Positions 46,489 to 55,193 of a DNA stretch of 64,000 nucleotides are shown one piece after another. This DNA comes from Arenibacter sp. 6A1 (GTDB lineage Bacteria; Bacteroidota; Bacteroidia; Flavobacteriales; Flavobacteriaceae). The position numbers and the translations under genes are program-made. Under the pieces are notes generated by a model. The model saw only the letters and a list, made by a program, of their open reading frames with translations, was not told the DNA's origin and ran no database searches. The DNA lies in the NCBI RefSeq assembly GCF_012272855.1, contig NZ_JAAXCQ010000001.1, positions 186,001-250,000 of the forward strand. Direction: 5' to 3'. Positions within the stretch are counted from its first letter, which is position 1. The number at the start of each line of letters is the position of its first letter.

Positions 46489-48117
46489 ATGGATATCAAC
46501 TTCAATAAAAACGAAGATCACAATAAACTTCTTCTTTCGGGACTTAATAAAAAATTAGCAAAGGTGTATTTGGGCGGTGGCAAGGGCCGTATAGAAAAAC
46601 AACACGCCCTTGGCAAATTAACAGCTAGGGAGCGAATAGATTACCTACTAGACAAGGATAGGGACGCCATTGAGATAGGAGCCTTTGTTGGTGATGGTAT
46701 GTATGAGGAACATGGTGGATGTCCCTCTGGCGGTGTGGTGATAAAAATAGGCTTTATCAAAGGCCAGCAATGCATAGTGGTTGCCAATGATGCTACGGTG
46801 AAAGCCGGCGCTTGGTTCCCTATTACTGCGAAAAAAAACCTACGCGCTCAAGAAATAGCCATAGAAAACCGCCTTCCTATTATTTATTTGGTAGACAGCG
46901 CTGGTGTATACCTTCCTATGCAGGATGAAATTTTCCCTGACAAGGAACATTTTGGAAGGATTTTCAGAAACAATGCCGTGATGAGCAGTATGGGTATCAC
47001 GCAAATTTCGGCCGTCATGGGCAGTTGTGTTGCTGGAGGAGCTTATCTGCCAATTATGAGCGATGAGGCTTTGATCGTAGACAAAACTGCCAGTATATTT
47101 TTGGCGGGCAGTTATTTAGTAAAAGCGGCCATTGGGGAAGTCATAGACAATGAAACCCTTGGTGGTGCAAGTACCCACTGCGAAATTAGTGGGGTCACAG
47201 ATTACAAGGCTAAAGACGATAAACACGCCTTGGATACCATTAAAAATATAATGGACAAAATAGGTGATTTTGACAAGGCCGGTTACAATAGAAAGGCAGC
47301 TATAAAACCTGCTTTAAAGGAGGAGGACATCTATGGTATCCTCCCCAAGTCCAGATCGGACCAATATGATATGCTCGAAATTATTAAACGGTTGGTAGAC
47401 GATTCCAAATTTGAACAATATAAAGAAGGGTATGGTAAAACAATCCTTACCGGTTACGCCCGTATCGATGGCTGGGCCGTGGGTATTGTTGCCAACCAGC
47501 GCAAGGTGGTAAAAACTACCAAAGGAGAAATGCGCTTTGGCGGGGTTATCTATTCCGAATCTGCCGATAAGGCAACCCGTTTTATTGCCAATTGCAATCA
47601 AAAGAAAATACCATTAGTGTTTTTACAAGATGTCACCGGGTTTATGGTTGGCAGTAAAAGTGAACATGGCGGTATTATTAAAGACGGAGCCAAGATGGTC
47701 AACGCCGTAAGCAACTCAGTAGTACCTAAATTCACCATTGTGGTAGGCAACAGTTATGGCGCAGGGAATTATGCCATGTGTGGCAAGGCCTACGATCCTA
47801 GACTTATAGTAGCCTGGCCCAGTGCCGAACTCGCGGTAATGAGCGGAAATTCGGCCGCCAAGGTATTATTGCAAATAGAAACTGCTTCTCTTAAGAAAAA
47901 GGGAGAAACTATTACCCCGGAAAAAGAAGCAGAACTTTTTAACAAGATTAAGGCCCGATACGATGATCAAATATCTCCTTATTACGCAGCTTCCCGTCTT
48001 TGGACAGACGCCGTAATTGATCCTTTGGACACTAGGAAATGGATTTCTATGGGAATCGAAGCGGCAAACCATGCCCCTATCGAAAAACCTTTTAACATGG
48101 GGGTTCTACAGGTATAA
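46489..48117 (+). CDS. Acyl-CoA carboxylase beta (carboxyltransferase) subunit
   Basis: The 542-residue biotin-dependent carboxyltransferase resembles methylcrotonyl-/propionyl-CoA carboxylase beta subunits. It has ERIDYLLDKD (near 50), the oxyanion region SMGITQISAVMGSCVAGGAYLP near 163-184 and FLQDVTGFMVG near 378-388. GNSYGAGNYAMCGKAYDPR at about 419-437 is the second acyl-CoA binding motif. The start MDINFNKNEDHNK is chosen because upstream codons lie in the divergent promoter. Methylcrotonyl-CoA carboxylase of leucine breakdown is the best guess; no biotin-carboxylase gene is adjacent. Confidence 0.9.
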   Translation: MDINFNKNEDHNKLLLSGLNKKLAKVYLGGGKGRIEKQHALGKLTARERIDYLLDKDRDAIEIGAFVGDGMYEEHGGCPSGGVVIKIGFIKGQQCIVVANDATVKAGAWFPITAKKNLRAQEIAIENRLPIIYLVDSAGVYLPMQDEIFPDKEHFGRIFRNNAVMSSMGITQISAVMGSCVAGGAYLPIMSDEALIVDKTASIFLAGSYLVKAAIGEVIDNETLGGASTHCEISGVTDYKAKDDKHALDTIKNIMDKIGDFDKAGYNRKAAIKPALKEEDIYGILPKSRSDQYDMLEIIKRLVDDSKFEQYKEGYGKTILTGYARIDGWAVGIVANQRKVVKTTKGEMRFGGVIYSESADKATRFIANCNQKKIPLVFLQDVTGFMVGSKSEHGGIIKDGAKMVNAVSNSVVPKFTIVVGNSYGAGNYAMCGKAYDPRLIVAWPSAELAVMSGNSAAKVLLQIETASLKKKGETITPEKEAELFNKIKARYDDQISPYYAASRLWTDAVIDPLDTRKWISMGIEAANHAPIEKPFNMGVLQV

Positions 48118-48136
48118 CATACCCTTCTAGAACCAT

Positions 48137-49210
48137 TTAAGCCATGGCAAGGTGCAGGGTTTTTATCCTTTGCACCTTGCCATTTTTTGTTTCCACAAAT
48201 TCATTGACAGAAAAAATCTCCTTGGGTATTTCGAATTTAGAAAGTGTGTGCAGCGATTTAATACCTTGCCAAAGCGTTTCGACACCCCTATTCCCTTCTA
48301 TCACAAGCACTAATTTTTGACCCAAAGTTTTGTCTGGAATCCCGGCAACGAAGAACCTTTCCGATATCAATTCCGACAACTTGGCTTCTATTTGCTCTGG
48401 AACCAATTTGATTCCCCCTGAATTTATAATATTATCAAACCTTCCCAACCATTGGAATTCGGTATCCGAAACAAGGTTCACCACATCATTGGTCATCACC
48501 TTTTCATTGGATATTTGGGGCGCATCGATCACTAGGCAGTTTCTATTGTCCGTTGCCAAGGACACTTGTGGAAGGGCTATAAAATTACCCCTGCCTTCCC
48601 TAGCCGTATCATTGATCCTCTTTGCCGCGATATGGGTTATGGTCTCGGTCATCCCATAGGTCTCATAGATATGGGTTTGGAGGTGTTGCACGCTGTTTTT
48701 TAGTTCTATTGACATCGGTGCCCCTCCAATAATCAAAACCCCGATTTGGCTTATTTTATCCAAGGAATTCTCTAATTGCAATGGAATCATAGCCGAAAAA
48801 TCATAATATACACCCTTGGGAATCGACGGTTTTGAACTAGGCAGCACACATGTGATTTCCCAACCCAATACCATGGCTCTCACCAGCATCATTTTACCTG
48901 CTATAAAACTGCTCGGCATACAGTGCAATGCCTTTGTTCCCGGTCCTAGGTTAAAAAAACCTCCGGTAGCCTTAGCAGAATTGCACATCTTTATTTTTTC
49001 TAGGAAAACCTTTTTAGGCGTCCCGGTAGATCCCGAGGTATGTACTGAAATCATTGGGGAACCGTCACACCAATCCAATAAAAAATTACCTATAATCTTT
49101 TCAAAGTCCTCTCCCTCTTTTACCAAGGAATAGCCTAGTTCCTTTAAATCGGACTCCTGATAAGCGTGGCCGTTAAATTTAAATTTCGGATGAACCTTAT
49201 GGTAAGACAT
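48137..49210 (-). CDS. menE: o-Succinylbenzoate-CoA ligase-like AMP-forming enzyme
   Basis: The 357-residue adenylate-forming enzyme (compact as in MenE) has HTSGSTGTPKKVFLEK near residue 56, IYETYGMTETITHIAAKR near 183, and the adenylation motif FQWLGRFDNIINSGGIKLVPEQIE near 258. MenE activates o-succinylbenzoate for menaquinone biosynthesis. menC lies in the same minus-strand operon, which supports the call. The start was placed at MSYHKVHPKF (49210), overlapping the CPBP gene's stop by 14 bp. The 3' coding end also contains a terminator for the plus strand. Confidence 0.88.
   Translation of the reverse strand: MSYHKVHPKFKFNGHAYQESDLKELGYSLVKEGEDFEKIIGNFLLDWCDGSPMISVHTSGSTGTPKKVFLEKIKMCNSAKATGGFFNLGPGTKALHCMPSSFIAGKMMLVRAMVLGWEITCVLPSSKPSIPKGVYYDFSAMIPLQLENSLDKISQIGVLIIGGAPMSIELKNSVQHLQTHIYETYGMTETITHIAAKRINDTAREGRGNFIALPQVSLATDNRNCLVIDAPQISNEKVMTNDVVNLVSDTEFQWLGRFDNIINSGGIKLVPEQIEAKLSELISERFFVAGIPDKTLGQKLVLVIEGNRGVETLWQGIKSLHTLSKFEIPKEIFSVNEFVETKNGKVQRIKTLHLAMA
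48144..48189 (+). terminator. Intrinsic terminator embedded in the menE 3' coding end
   Basis: ATGGCAAGGTGCA (48144-48156) pairs perfectly with TGCACCTTGCCAT (48171-48183), followed by TTTTTT (48184-48189). It would terminate the plus-strand carboxyltransferase gene although it lies within the last codons of menE. Confidence 0.85.
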
Positions 49211-50159
49211 TGTCTGATGCATTTTCTGTTAAGAATTGCTCCTGAGGCATAACCTTTCCGGTAAGACGTTCTTTCCAATTGTTCCATCCGTATTTTTTCG
49301 AAAAAACAAGGAGTAAAATAGGATATACCACCAATACAGGAACAAATACATCCCATCCCAGTTCTGGTTCTGAAATATCCCTAAAAATAGAATTGGTCTG
49401 AAAGGCTGTCCAATCGGCCGTGACCAATAAGGCTGTTATTAAGTTATTGGCGGCATGAAAACCTATGGCCAACTCCAAACCTTCGTCCATTAAAGTTAAA
49501 ATACCTAGAAAAAAACCGGTCCCTATATAATACACCATAATGCCAAAACCTAGCTTTTCTACTTCGGGATTAAATAGATGTAGCAATCCAAAAACAGAAG
49601 AGGTAATCACCAAGGGAAACCACTTATTCCCGGCAATTAAACCCAAACCTTGCATTAGATATCCTCTCATAAAGTATTCCTCAAAACTTGTTTGGATCGG
49701 GATCAGTAGCACTGAAATTGCTAGTAGTATCAGAAACGGCTGTAATTCAAAATTAAAGGTATAATCATCTGGAGACAAATAAATATCAACCCCCATAATC
49801 ACTACCGTAATCACGGCCCAGAGTCCGAATGCAAAAAACACTCTCTTCCAATCTACTTTTTTTCTAGAAGTGGTTAGTGACACCAAGCTTTGGTTGTGCA
49901 AGAATTTGCAACTAATAAATGTTGCTATCAGGCCAAAGGCAAAGGAAAGCAGCATTAAAAACAAAAACAGGTTGCTACCGATAGCCTGGGACATCTGAGT
50001 GAGATCCATCGGAATCTCATTACCCCCCAAAGATTTAAAAATCACCACTCCAACAAGGGGTATCGCCCCAACAACCTGCCACCCTAAAAAAACAAGTAGC
50101 ACTCCTACAATGTAGCGCCATGATTCATGATTTCCCTTATACCCTTGTTCTATATACAT
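49197..50159 (-). CDS. CPBP family intramembrane metalloprotease
   Basis: The 320-residue polytopic protein has the CAAX-protease/Abi motifs: FEEYFMRGYLMQG (EExxxR) near 180, GLLHLFNPE (FxxxH) near 213, and FHAANNLITAL (HxxxN) near 258. Seven or eight hydrophobic helices are visible. Location between menC and menE, overlapping menC by 10 bp and menE by 14 bp, makes it part of that operon. Its substrates are unknown, and its link to menaquinone is only positional. The start MYIEQGYKGNHES at 50159 was chosen over one inside menC. Confidence 0.88.
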   Translation of the reverse strand: MYIEQGYKGNHESWRYIVGVLLVFLGWQVVGAIPLVGVVIFKSLGGNEIPMDLTQMSQAIGSNLFLFLMLLSFAFGLIATFISCKFLHNQSLVSLTTSRKKVDWKRVFFAFGLWAVITVVIMGVDIYLSPDDYTFNFELQPFLILLAISVLLIPIQTSFEEYFMRGYLMQGLGLIAGNKWFPLVITSSVFGLLHLFNPEVEKLGFGIMVYYIGTGFFLGILTLMDEGLELAIGFHAANNLITALLVTADWTAFQTNSIFRDISEPELGWDVFVPVLVVYPILLLVFSKKYGWNNWKERLTGKVMPQEQFLTENASDNVLP

Positions 50160-51202
50160 ATTTCTTCTATTAATTTTGTATCCCAATTTTTATTCTTATC
50201 GTAACTGATGGCCCCATTCCTAACTGTTAAAGGGCTCTCTATATTATTAGTGTACAGGCTACCGGTCCCCAGTCCCTGCGGCAAAGTATTCTTTAGGGTA
50301 TAGGTCCATTGTGTAATGGCATTTAGCCCTATATTGCTTTCCAGGGCACTGGTAACCCACCATTGAATCCCTAGTTTTTCTGCTATTTCTATCCATTGCC
50401 CGCTACCTTTAAACCCCCCAACCAAACTAGGTTTTAAAATTATATAGGGAGGCCGAATGGTTTGTAGCAGTTCTTCTTTTTTTGTTACATCGGTAATCCC
50501 TATTAATTCTTCGTCCAAGGCAATGGGCAGTGGTGAATTTTCACATAATTCTCTCATTGCAAGAGGGTTGCCCGGCTTTATAGGCTGTTCTATGGAATGT
50601 AAATTATATTTGGACAAACGCTGCAGTTTTCCCAAGGCTTCTTCTGGGGAGAATGCGCCATTAGCATCGACCCGAAGGGAAATTTCACTCTCGCTATACT
50701 CTTTTCTTATGGCTTGTAAAAGCAATAATTCGCGCTCAAAATCAATTGCCCCCACCTTCATTTTTATACAGTTAAAACCTTGTTTTAGTTTCTCCTGTAT
50801 TTGTTGGTGCATAAACTTTTCATCTCCCATCCATATGAGACCGTTTATGGAAATACTTTTATCTTTAGTGGTGAATTCTGAAGGAAATAATAAAAAAGGA
50901 TCAGCAGCATTTAGGGACAAGAAAGCCTGTTCTACCCCAAATTGAATACTTGGGTAGGGGAGCAACTTATCCCAAAGTTTATCTTTTCCCAAGCCCACAT
51001 TATCACAGGTCCATTGCAAAACCTCCTCATATTCTGGGCGATCATCAATACTCAAGCCTTTCAATAATCCACATTCCCCAATACCGTATTTTCCGTTATT
51101 CCGAAGGATAATAAACCAGGTTTCTTTTTGCACCAATATTCCCCTAGAAGTACCACTGGGGTTTTTAAAGTTTAAAACGTATTTTTTGTAACTAGCTTTC
51201 AT
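50150..51202 (-). CDS. menC: o-Succinylbenzoate synthase
   Basis: This enolase-superfamily enzyme dehydrates SHCHC to o-succinylbenzoate in menaquinone synthesis. The 350-residue protein contains CIKMKVGA (Lys near residue 149), LRVDANGAFSPEEAL near 174 with the metal Asp, HSIEQPIKPGN near 200, and ALDEELIG near 225. The C-terminal lysine segment ILKPSLVGGF near 252 completes the active site. It is first in the menC-CPBP-menE operon. The leader upstream is homologous to the leader of the secreted EEP-family gene. Confidence 0.92.
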   Translation of the reverse strand: MKASYKKYVLNFKNPSGTSRGILVQKETWFIILRNNGKYGIGECGLLKGLSIDDRPEYEEVLQWTCDNVGLGKDKLWDKLLPYPSIQFGVEQAFLSLNAADPFLLFPSEFTTKDKSISINGLIWMGDEKFMHQQIQEKLKQGFNCIKMKVGAIDFERELLLLQAIRKEYSESEISLRVDANGAFSPEEALGKLQRLSKYNLHSIEQPIKPGNPLAMRELCENSPLPIALDEELIGITDVTKKEELLQTIRPPYIILKPSLVGGFKGSGQWIEIAEKLGIQWWVTSALESNIGLNAITQWTYTLKNTLPQGLGTGSLYTNNIESPLTVRNGAISYDKNKNWDTKLIEEICI

Positions 51203-51291
51203 ATGGAGCTATTATTGTTTTTATCGGTCCTATGTAATTCACATAACTGAATTTGTCTTTGCGACAAGTTTTCGGTCATGTTCATTTCATA
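51203..51291 (-). repeat. Leader repeat, copy 2 (shared with the 13318 gene)
   Basis: Aligns with 14107-14196 from the start codon outward: ATG-proximal TTATTGTTTTT, ATGTAAT, then CGACAAGTTTTCGGTCATG and CATTTCATA. The genes behind the two leaders are unrelated. Confidence 0.65.
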
Positions 51292-51567
51292 TTGGCTGTT
51301 TGTTGTTCTGTGTCTTGTTTTTATAGCTTTTTTAGAGGTCTATAAAAGTCAAATTTAGGGATATTTTAATTCTTATAAAGGAGGAAAGAAGCATTATTAT
51401 AGCAGCAATCCCCAAGACACTACAATTGACCTTTTTAGGACCTTATCATCATTCATAGAAATTTTTATCGGGCGCCTTAAAAAGCCTCTTTCTGCTTTTT
51501 TAATCGATCATAGAAGCCAACAGGTTTAGAGTATTCTTAGTTGCTGGTATCCAACTAATAAACAGGA

Positions 51568-51616
51568 ATGCCCTTATATTATTGACGTAATAAAGTGGTC
51601 AATAACATAAGGGCAT
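51568..51616. repeat. 19-bp near-perfect inverted repeat
   Basis: The arms ATGCCCTTATATTATTGAC (51568-51586) and GTCAATAACATAAGGGCAT (51598-51616) pair at 18 of 19 positions around an 11-base loop. It has no T-run. Confidence 0.75.
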
Positions 51617-51821
51617 CCAATAAATTATAAAAGAAGCAAGGTAGGTTGGTTTTAAAACGAGACAGGGCTATAGCATCAAACACAAAAATTGGGCCTGAAT
51701 TGAATGCACCTTCTGCTTTGTAGAAAAGTTTCCTTGGTTCTCTTCTAACCCCCTTTTGTTTCCCAAGCACCTATGGGTACTTCCCTGATTAGTATTAATT
51801 GCCAATTGTTCCTGGCAACCC

Positions 51822-51901
51822 GCGTTAGGGATCGCAGCGGCATCCCCGAAGTGGAGCGAGGGATATAGCGCAGCGCCCGCCCGACGAAGGAGGGAACGCC
51901 C
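51822..51901 (-). repeat. Dispersed structured intergenic element, copy C
   Basis: On the minus strand the copy reads GGCGTT, a GC-rich hairpin, CGCTATATC, a second hairpin and GGATGCCGCTGCGATCCC followed by TAACGC. The outer stem GCGTT/AACGC is as in copy A. It begins 78 bp downstream of the MBL hydrolase stop in the same orientation. Confidence 0.72.
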
Positions 51902-51978
51902 AAAACAGTAACCAAAAAACGGTAAACAAGGATATTAACTATGTCATTTGTCAGATTTTCTAACACAAAAAATCTTTC

Positions 51979-52659
51979 TTACACCATCACGGACTCCCCT
52001 ATTTCTGGCAACAACAGCTCTTTTCCCGCATCAGAAAACTGTTTTAGGGCATCTTTTTGATCAATAACAATGTACCCGAAAGTATCGTAATGGTAGCCCA
52101 GAATCTTATCGCACTCTATAAAGTCCGATGCAATAACGGCATCTTTAATCCCCATCGTGAAATTATCACCAATAGGCAGCACTGCCAAATCTAAGCTGTG
52201 GGACAATGGAATTAATTTCATATCCATGGTCAATGCCGTATCTCCGGCAATATAGAGCTGCTTTCCCTCGGAAGAAATTATAAATCCGCCTGGCTGACCA
52301 CCATAAGATCCATCCGGAAAGGAAGACGTATGGATAGCATTAACGTACTTAAGGCTTCCAAAATCAAAATCGAAACTACCCCCATGGTTCATAGGATGCG
52401 CAGTAATTCCTTTATTGCCGTAATGGGTAGCAATTTCATAATTACTAATAACCACGGCGTTCGTTCTTTTAGCAATCTGTTCTACATCCAAGGTATGGTC
52501 TTGGTGGGCGTGGGTTACCAGAATATAATCTGGATCCAAATCATCGATAGCTACTTTTCCGGCCACTTTTTCAATGCCAGAAATAAATGGATCTACCAAT
52601 AATTTTTTACTATTGGCCAAAATCATTAGGGAGGCATGCCCTAGAAAGGTGATTTTCAT
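51979..52659 (-). CDS. UPF0173 metal-dependent hydrolase (MBL fold)
   Basis: The 226-residue protein starts MKITFLGHASLMI and has the family metal motif VTHAHQDHTLDVEQIA near 48-63 (HxHxDH). HPMNHGGSFDFDFG near 88, GDTALTMDMKLI near 140 and GYHYDTFGYI near 195 are also conserved. It lacks a signal peptide and is therefore cytoplasmic, unlike the MBL lipoprotein at 42399. It is 21 bp downstream of the histidine kinase gene and likely in the same operon. Confidence 0.92.
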   Translation of the reverse strand: MKITFLGHASLMILANSKKLLVDPFISGIEKVAGKVAIDDLDPDYILVTHAHQDHTLDVEQIAKRTNAVVISNYEIATHYGNKGITAHPMNHGGSFDFDFGSLKYVNAIHTSSFPDGSYGGQPGGFIISSEGKQLYIAGDTALTMDMKLIPLSHSLDLAVLPIGDNFTMGIKDAVIASDFIECDKILGYHYDTFGYIVIDQKDALKQFSDAGKELLLPEIGESVMV

Positions 52660-52680
52660 AGAATTTGTTTTTCCTCAAAG

Positions 52681-54660
52681 TTATTTAAAATTGAACCAAA
52701 AACGAACTCCTGCTGTAGTTTTATCGATGTTTAGTGTAGACTGTAATTGATTTACCAATCGATTCATAAGCCTTATTCCCATAGAAGAATTTGCTCTTTC
52801 ACTACTATCTTCTGGCAAACCTATTCCGTTATCCGTATATTCAAAATACCCCTTCTCCCCGTTCTTACTTAAATGGATATGTATTTTACCGTTCTCATCA
52901 TTATCTGGAAAGGCATATTTAAAGGAATTTGAAACAAGTTCGTTCAATATCAGTCCAAACGGAATAGCTCTATCAATATCTAACTCGACCCCTTCTGCGT
53001 CTATAAATATATTTATATTATGCCCTCCTTTTTTATATACCGATTGCACACTATTGATTAGGCTTTCTATATACTCTTGCATTTCGATAACCGAAAGATC
53101 ATCGTTTTGATATAATTTCTGGTGTATTAAGGCCATGGCTTTCACCCTTGTTTTCCCTTCTTCCAAGGCTTGAATAGCGGCCTTGCTTTTGGTGTTTTTG
53201 GTTTGCAGACTCAACAAACTGGAAACCATTTGAAGGTTGTTCTTTACCCTGTGGTGAATTTCTTTCAACAAGGAATCCTTCTCTATCAGGGCCGATTCTA
53301 TTATTTGTTTTTGTTCTGCAATAAGACGTTGTGTTTTTATACTTTTTAGGTAGGCATACACCACCGCAGCAAATCCCAACAAGGTAAACACCAAGGAAAT
53401 AAAGACAATATTTATACGTTCGTCCTTTGCCTGCATTTCGTTTCTAGATTCTTCAAGGGCAATTTTTTGCTCATCCATTAACCTTTTAGAATACTCAATT
53501 TCCTGTCCTGCTACCGCAGCCAATTGCTGTTTTTTTAAGCCTGCATCACTATGGTTTAGGGAGTCCCGTATTTTTACTGTTCTTTTTAGGTACTCTGTGG
53601 CATTTTTAAAATCGCCCATTTTATCATAATACGCGGCCAACAGTCGGTTCCTTTTTATAATATTCTGAACTTTTACAGGGTAATCGCCATATAAAAGAAG
53701 ATCCTTGGCCTTTTCAAATTCTTCCACCTGTAAATAGACGTCTGCCAATTCTAAAGAGTTCTCTATTTTCTCGGAAGAATATTTATTGATACTATATTCC
53801 CCAATAATAGCTATGGCACTCTCTAGTTCAAAGACAGCGATATCGTATTCTTTTAACCGAGCGTAACACTTGCCAATATTTCCTTTAATAATCCCCTTAA
53901 GAAAGTTCCCTTTAATAAGTTCTTGTTCGGTTTTTTGTCGACTTATATCATTTAAGTACACATCTATAAATCCTTTTGCTTGTTTAAAATTGGTCAAGGC
54001 AACCGCTGTAGACATATCTAAAAGCAAATAGGTCCCTATATTGTTCAGATATTCTGCCTGGGCATAATAGTCACCTTCCCGAACGGTTTTCAGCATGTCT
54101 TTAATGTAATCTTCCATAGCCTTACGGTGTAGGCCCAAATTAGAATAGATATCGTAAAAAACAATTTTATCGGTAAGCCCCAGCTTTAGTTTCTCCTCCC
54201 TTATTTCAAACTGCCTGTCGAAAAGCCCTAACTTGGCATAGTTATGATCTATTAAATCTAGAAGGATACTTTTCGTAGGATCATCAAAATGTTCTTTGTT
54301 TTGATATAAGTCTTTGGCTATGTCGACACTTTTGCTATAATCGCCTATATCGTAAAAAAGTTGGGCTTGCATAAGCTCATATTTCATAGTACCTATGCTG
54401 TCATTTGCCTTTAGTGTATTAGTGTGATATGCATTTACCTTGGCTTGCCAGTCATAGGCAGAATTTTCCGAATAGCGGTTTGGAATATTAAAGAAAAACT
54501 GCAGTCTTTTTTCTGGGGTGGCAATGTTCTGAAATTCTTGAATCAGGCTTTGTTCTGGAATAGAGACCTGTGCATAGGAAGCGCTAATAGCCAGTATAAA
54601 AAAGAGTACACTCTTCAATACTTTTCTAAAAGCAACTTTTACCCTACCGTTGTTGTCCAT
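52681..54660 (-). CDS. TPR-containing sensor histidine kinase (HisKA_2 type)
   Basis: The 659-residue protein has a signal peptide, then a periplasmic all-helical region (about 30-400) with repeated tetratricopeptide-like helices (for example YSKSVDIAKDLYQN and CYARLKEYDIAVFELESAI). One transmembrane helix (about 415-440) and a coiled stretch follow. The kinase core has phospho-acceptor region LKEIHHRVKNNLQM near 465-478 and ATPase N-box NELVSNSFKYAF near 560. It is a HWE/HisKA_2 kinase, typical of Bacteroidota. No response regulator gene is adjacent. Confidence 0.92.
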   Translation of the reverse strand: MDNNGRVKVAFRKVLKSVLFFILAISASYAQVSIPEQSLIQEFQNIATPEKRLQFFFNIPNRYSENSAYDWQAKVNAYHTNTLKANDSIGTMKYELMQAQLFYDIGDYSKSVDIAKDLYQNKEHFDDPTKSILLDLIDHNYAKLGLFDRQFEIREEKLKLGLTDKIVFYDIYSNLGLHRKAMEDYIKDMLKTVREGDYYAQAEYLNNIGTYLLLDMSTAVALTNFKQAKGFIDVYLNDISRQKTEQELIKGNFLKGIIKGNIGKCYARLKEYDIAVFELESAIAIIGEYSINKYSSEKIENSLELADVYLQVEEFEKAKDLLLYGDYPVKVQNIIKRNRLLAAYYDKMGDFKNATEYLKRTVKIRDSLNHSDAGLKKQQLAAVAGQEIEYSKRLMDEQKIALEESRNEMQAKDERINIVFISLVFTLLGFAAVVYAYLKSIKTQRLIAEQKQIIESALIEKDSLLKEIHHRVKNNLQMVSSLLSLQTKNTKSKAAIQALEEGKTRVKAMALIHQKLYQNDDLSVIEMQEYIESLINSVQSVYKKGGHNINIFIDAEGVELDIDRAIPFGLILNELVSNSFKYAFPDNDENGKIHIHLSKNGEKGYFEYTDNGIGLPEDSSERANSSMGIRLMNRLVNQLQSTLNIDKTTAGVRFWFNFK

Positions 54661-55193
54661 GAATTAATCTCTACTTAATTAGTAGTAATGACTTACAAAA
54701 CCAGCAGTCATACCAAAAATAAATATCAGTAATCCTAATTACCGATACATCTAAATCCAGCTCCAAGACCATTTTTTTGCAAAAAAAAGAGGTTTAAACC
54801 TACCCTTATCAGGTTTTGCATTGAGTCCGGACAACTATAAACCTAAATAGTTGTCCTATAGATTTCTATAAACCTAAAGGAACTGCTGCTATTAGGCATA
54901 AGTAGAAATTAAAAAGATACTTCAATAGACACCACTTTTTAATTTGTGACAAGATTTTGGGAATCCAATTCAAGTTAAAAATATAAACTAGATCTTATAA
55001 GTGCTTCATATTGTTGTATAATTACCGTTTATTGTGGTAAAAAAGGAAGAATCACTACCGAAAGACATTTTAGTCGGATTTATATGCATTTCGTCGATAG
55101 TATCTTTGCGCCAATTTGATCATAAATGGCATAAAAACAACGCTTTTTAATCTTAAAAAATGGGATACCACAATAATTTAGCAGGGTACAGGC
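54661..55193. other. Gene-free stretch with a perfect hairpin and a short direct repeat
   Basis: GGACAACTAT (54829-54838) and ATAGTTGTCC (54847-54856) form a perfect 10-bp stem with an eight-base loop. TATAAACCTAAA occurs twice (54836-54847 and about 54870-54881). Nothing else was recognised in the 533 bp. Confidence 0.55.

Larger units (their letters stand above)
51292..51978. other. Gene-free stretch rich in repeats
   Basis: About 690 bp with the 19-bp inverted repeat at 51568-51616, a small 7-bp hairpin (TTAGTTG 51537-51543 / CAACTAA 51552-51558) and copy C of the structured element. Two short minus-strand frames here have no family features and overlap the repeats, so they were not called. 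Confidence 0.55.

Noticed and set aside
51579-51966. Two short minus-strand frames (63 and 73 residues) in the repeat-rich gap
   Set aside because: They overlap the inverted repeat and the structured element, show no family motif or start context, and are best seen as chance frames.
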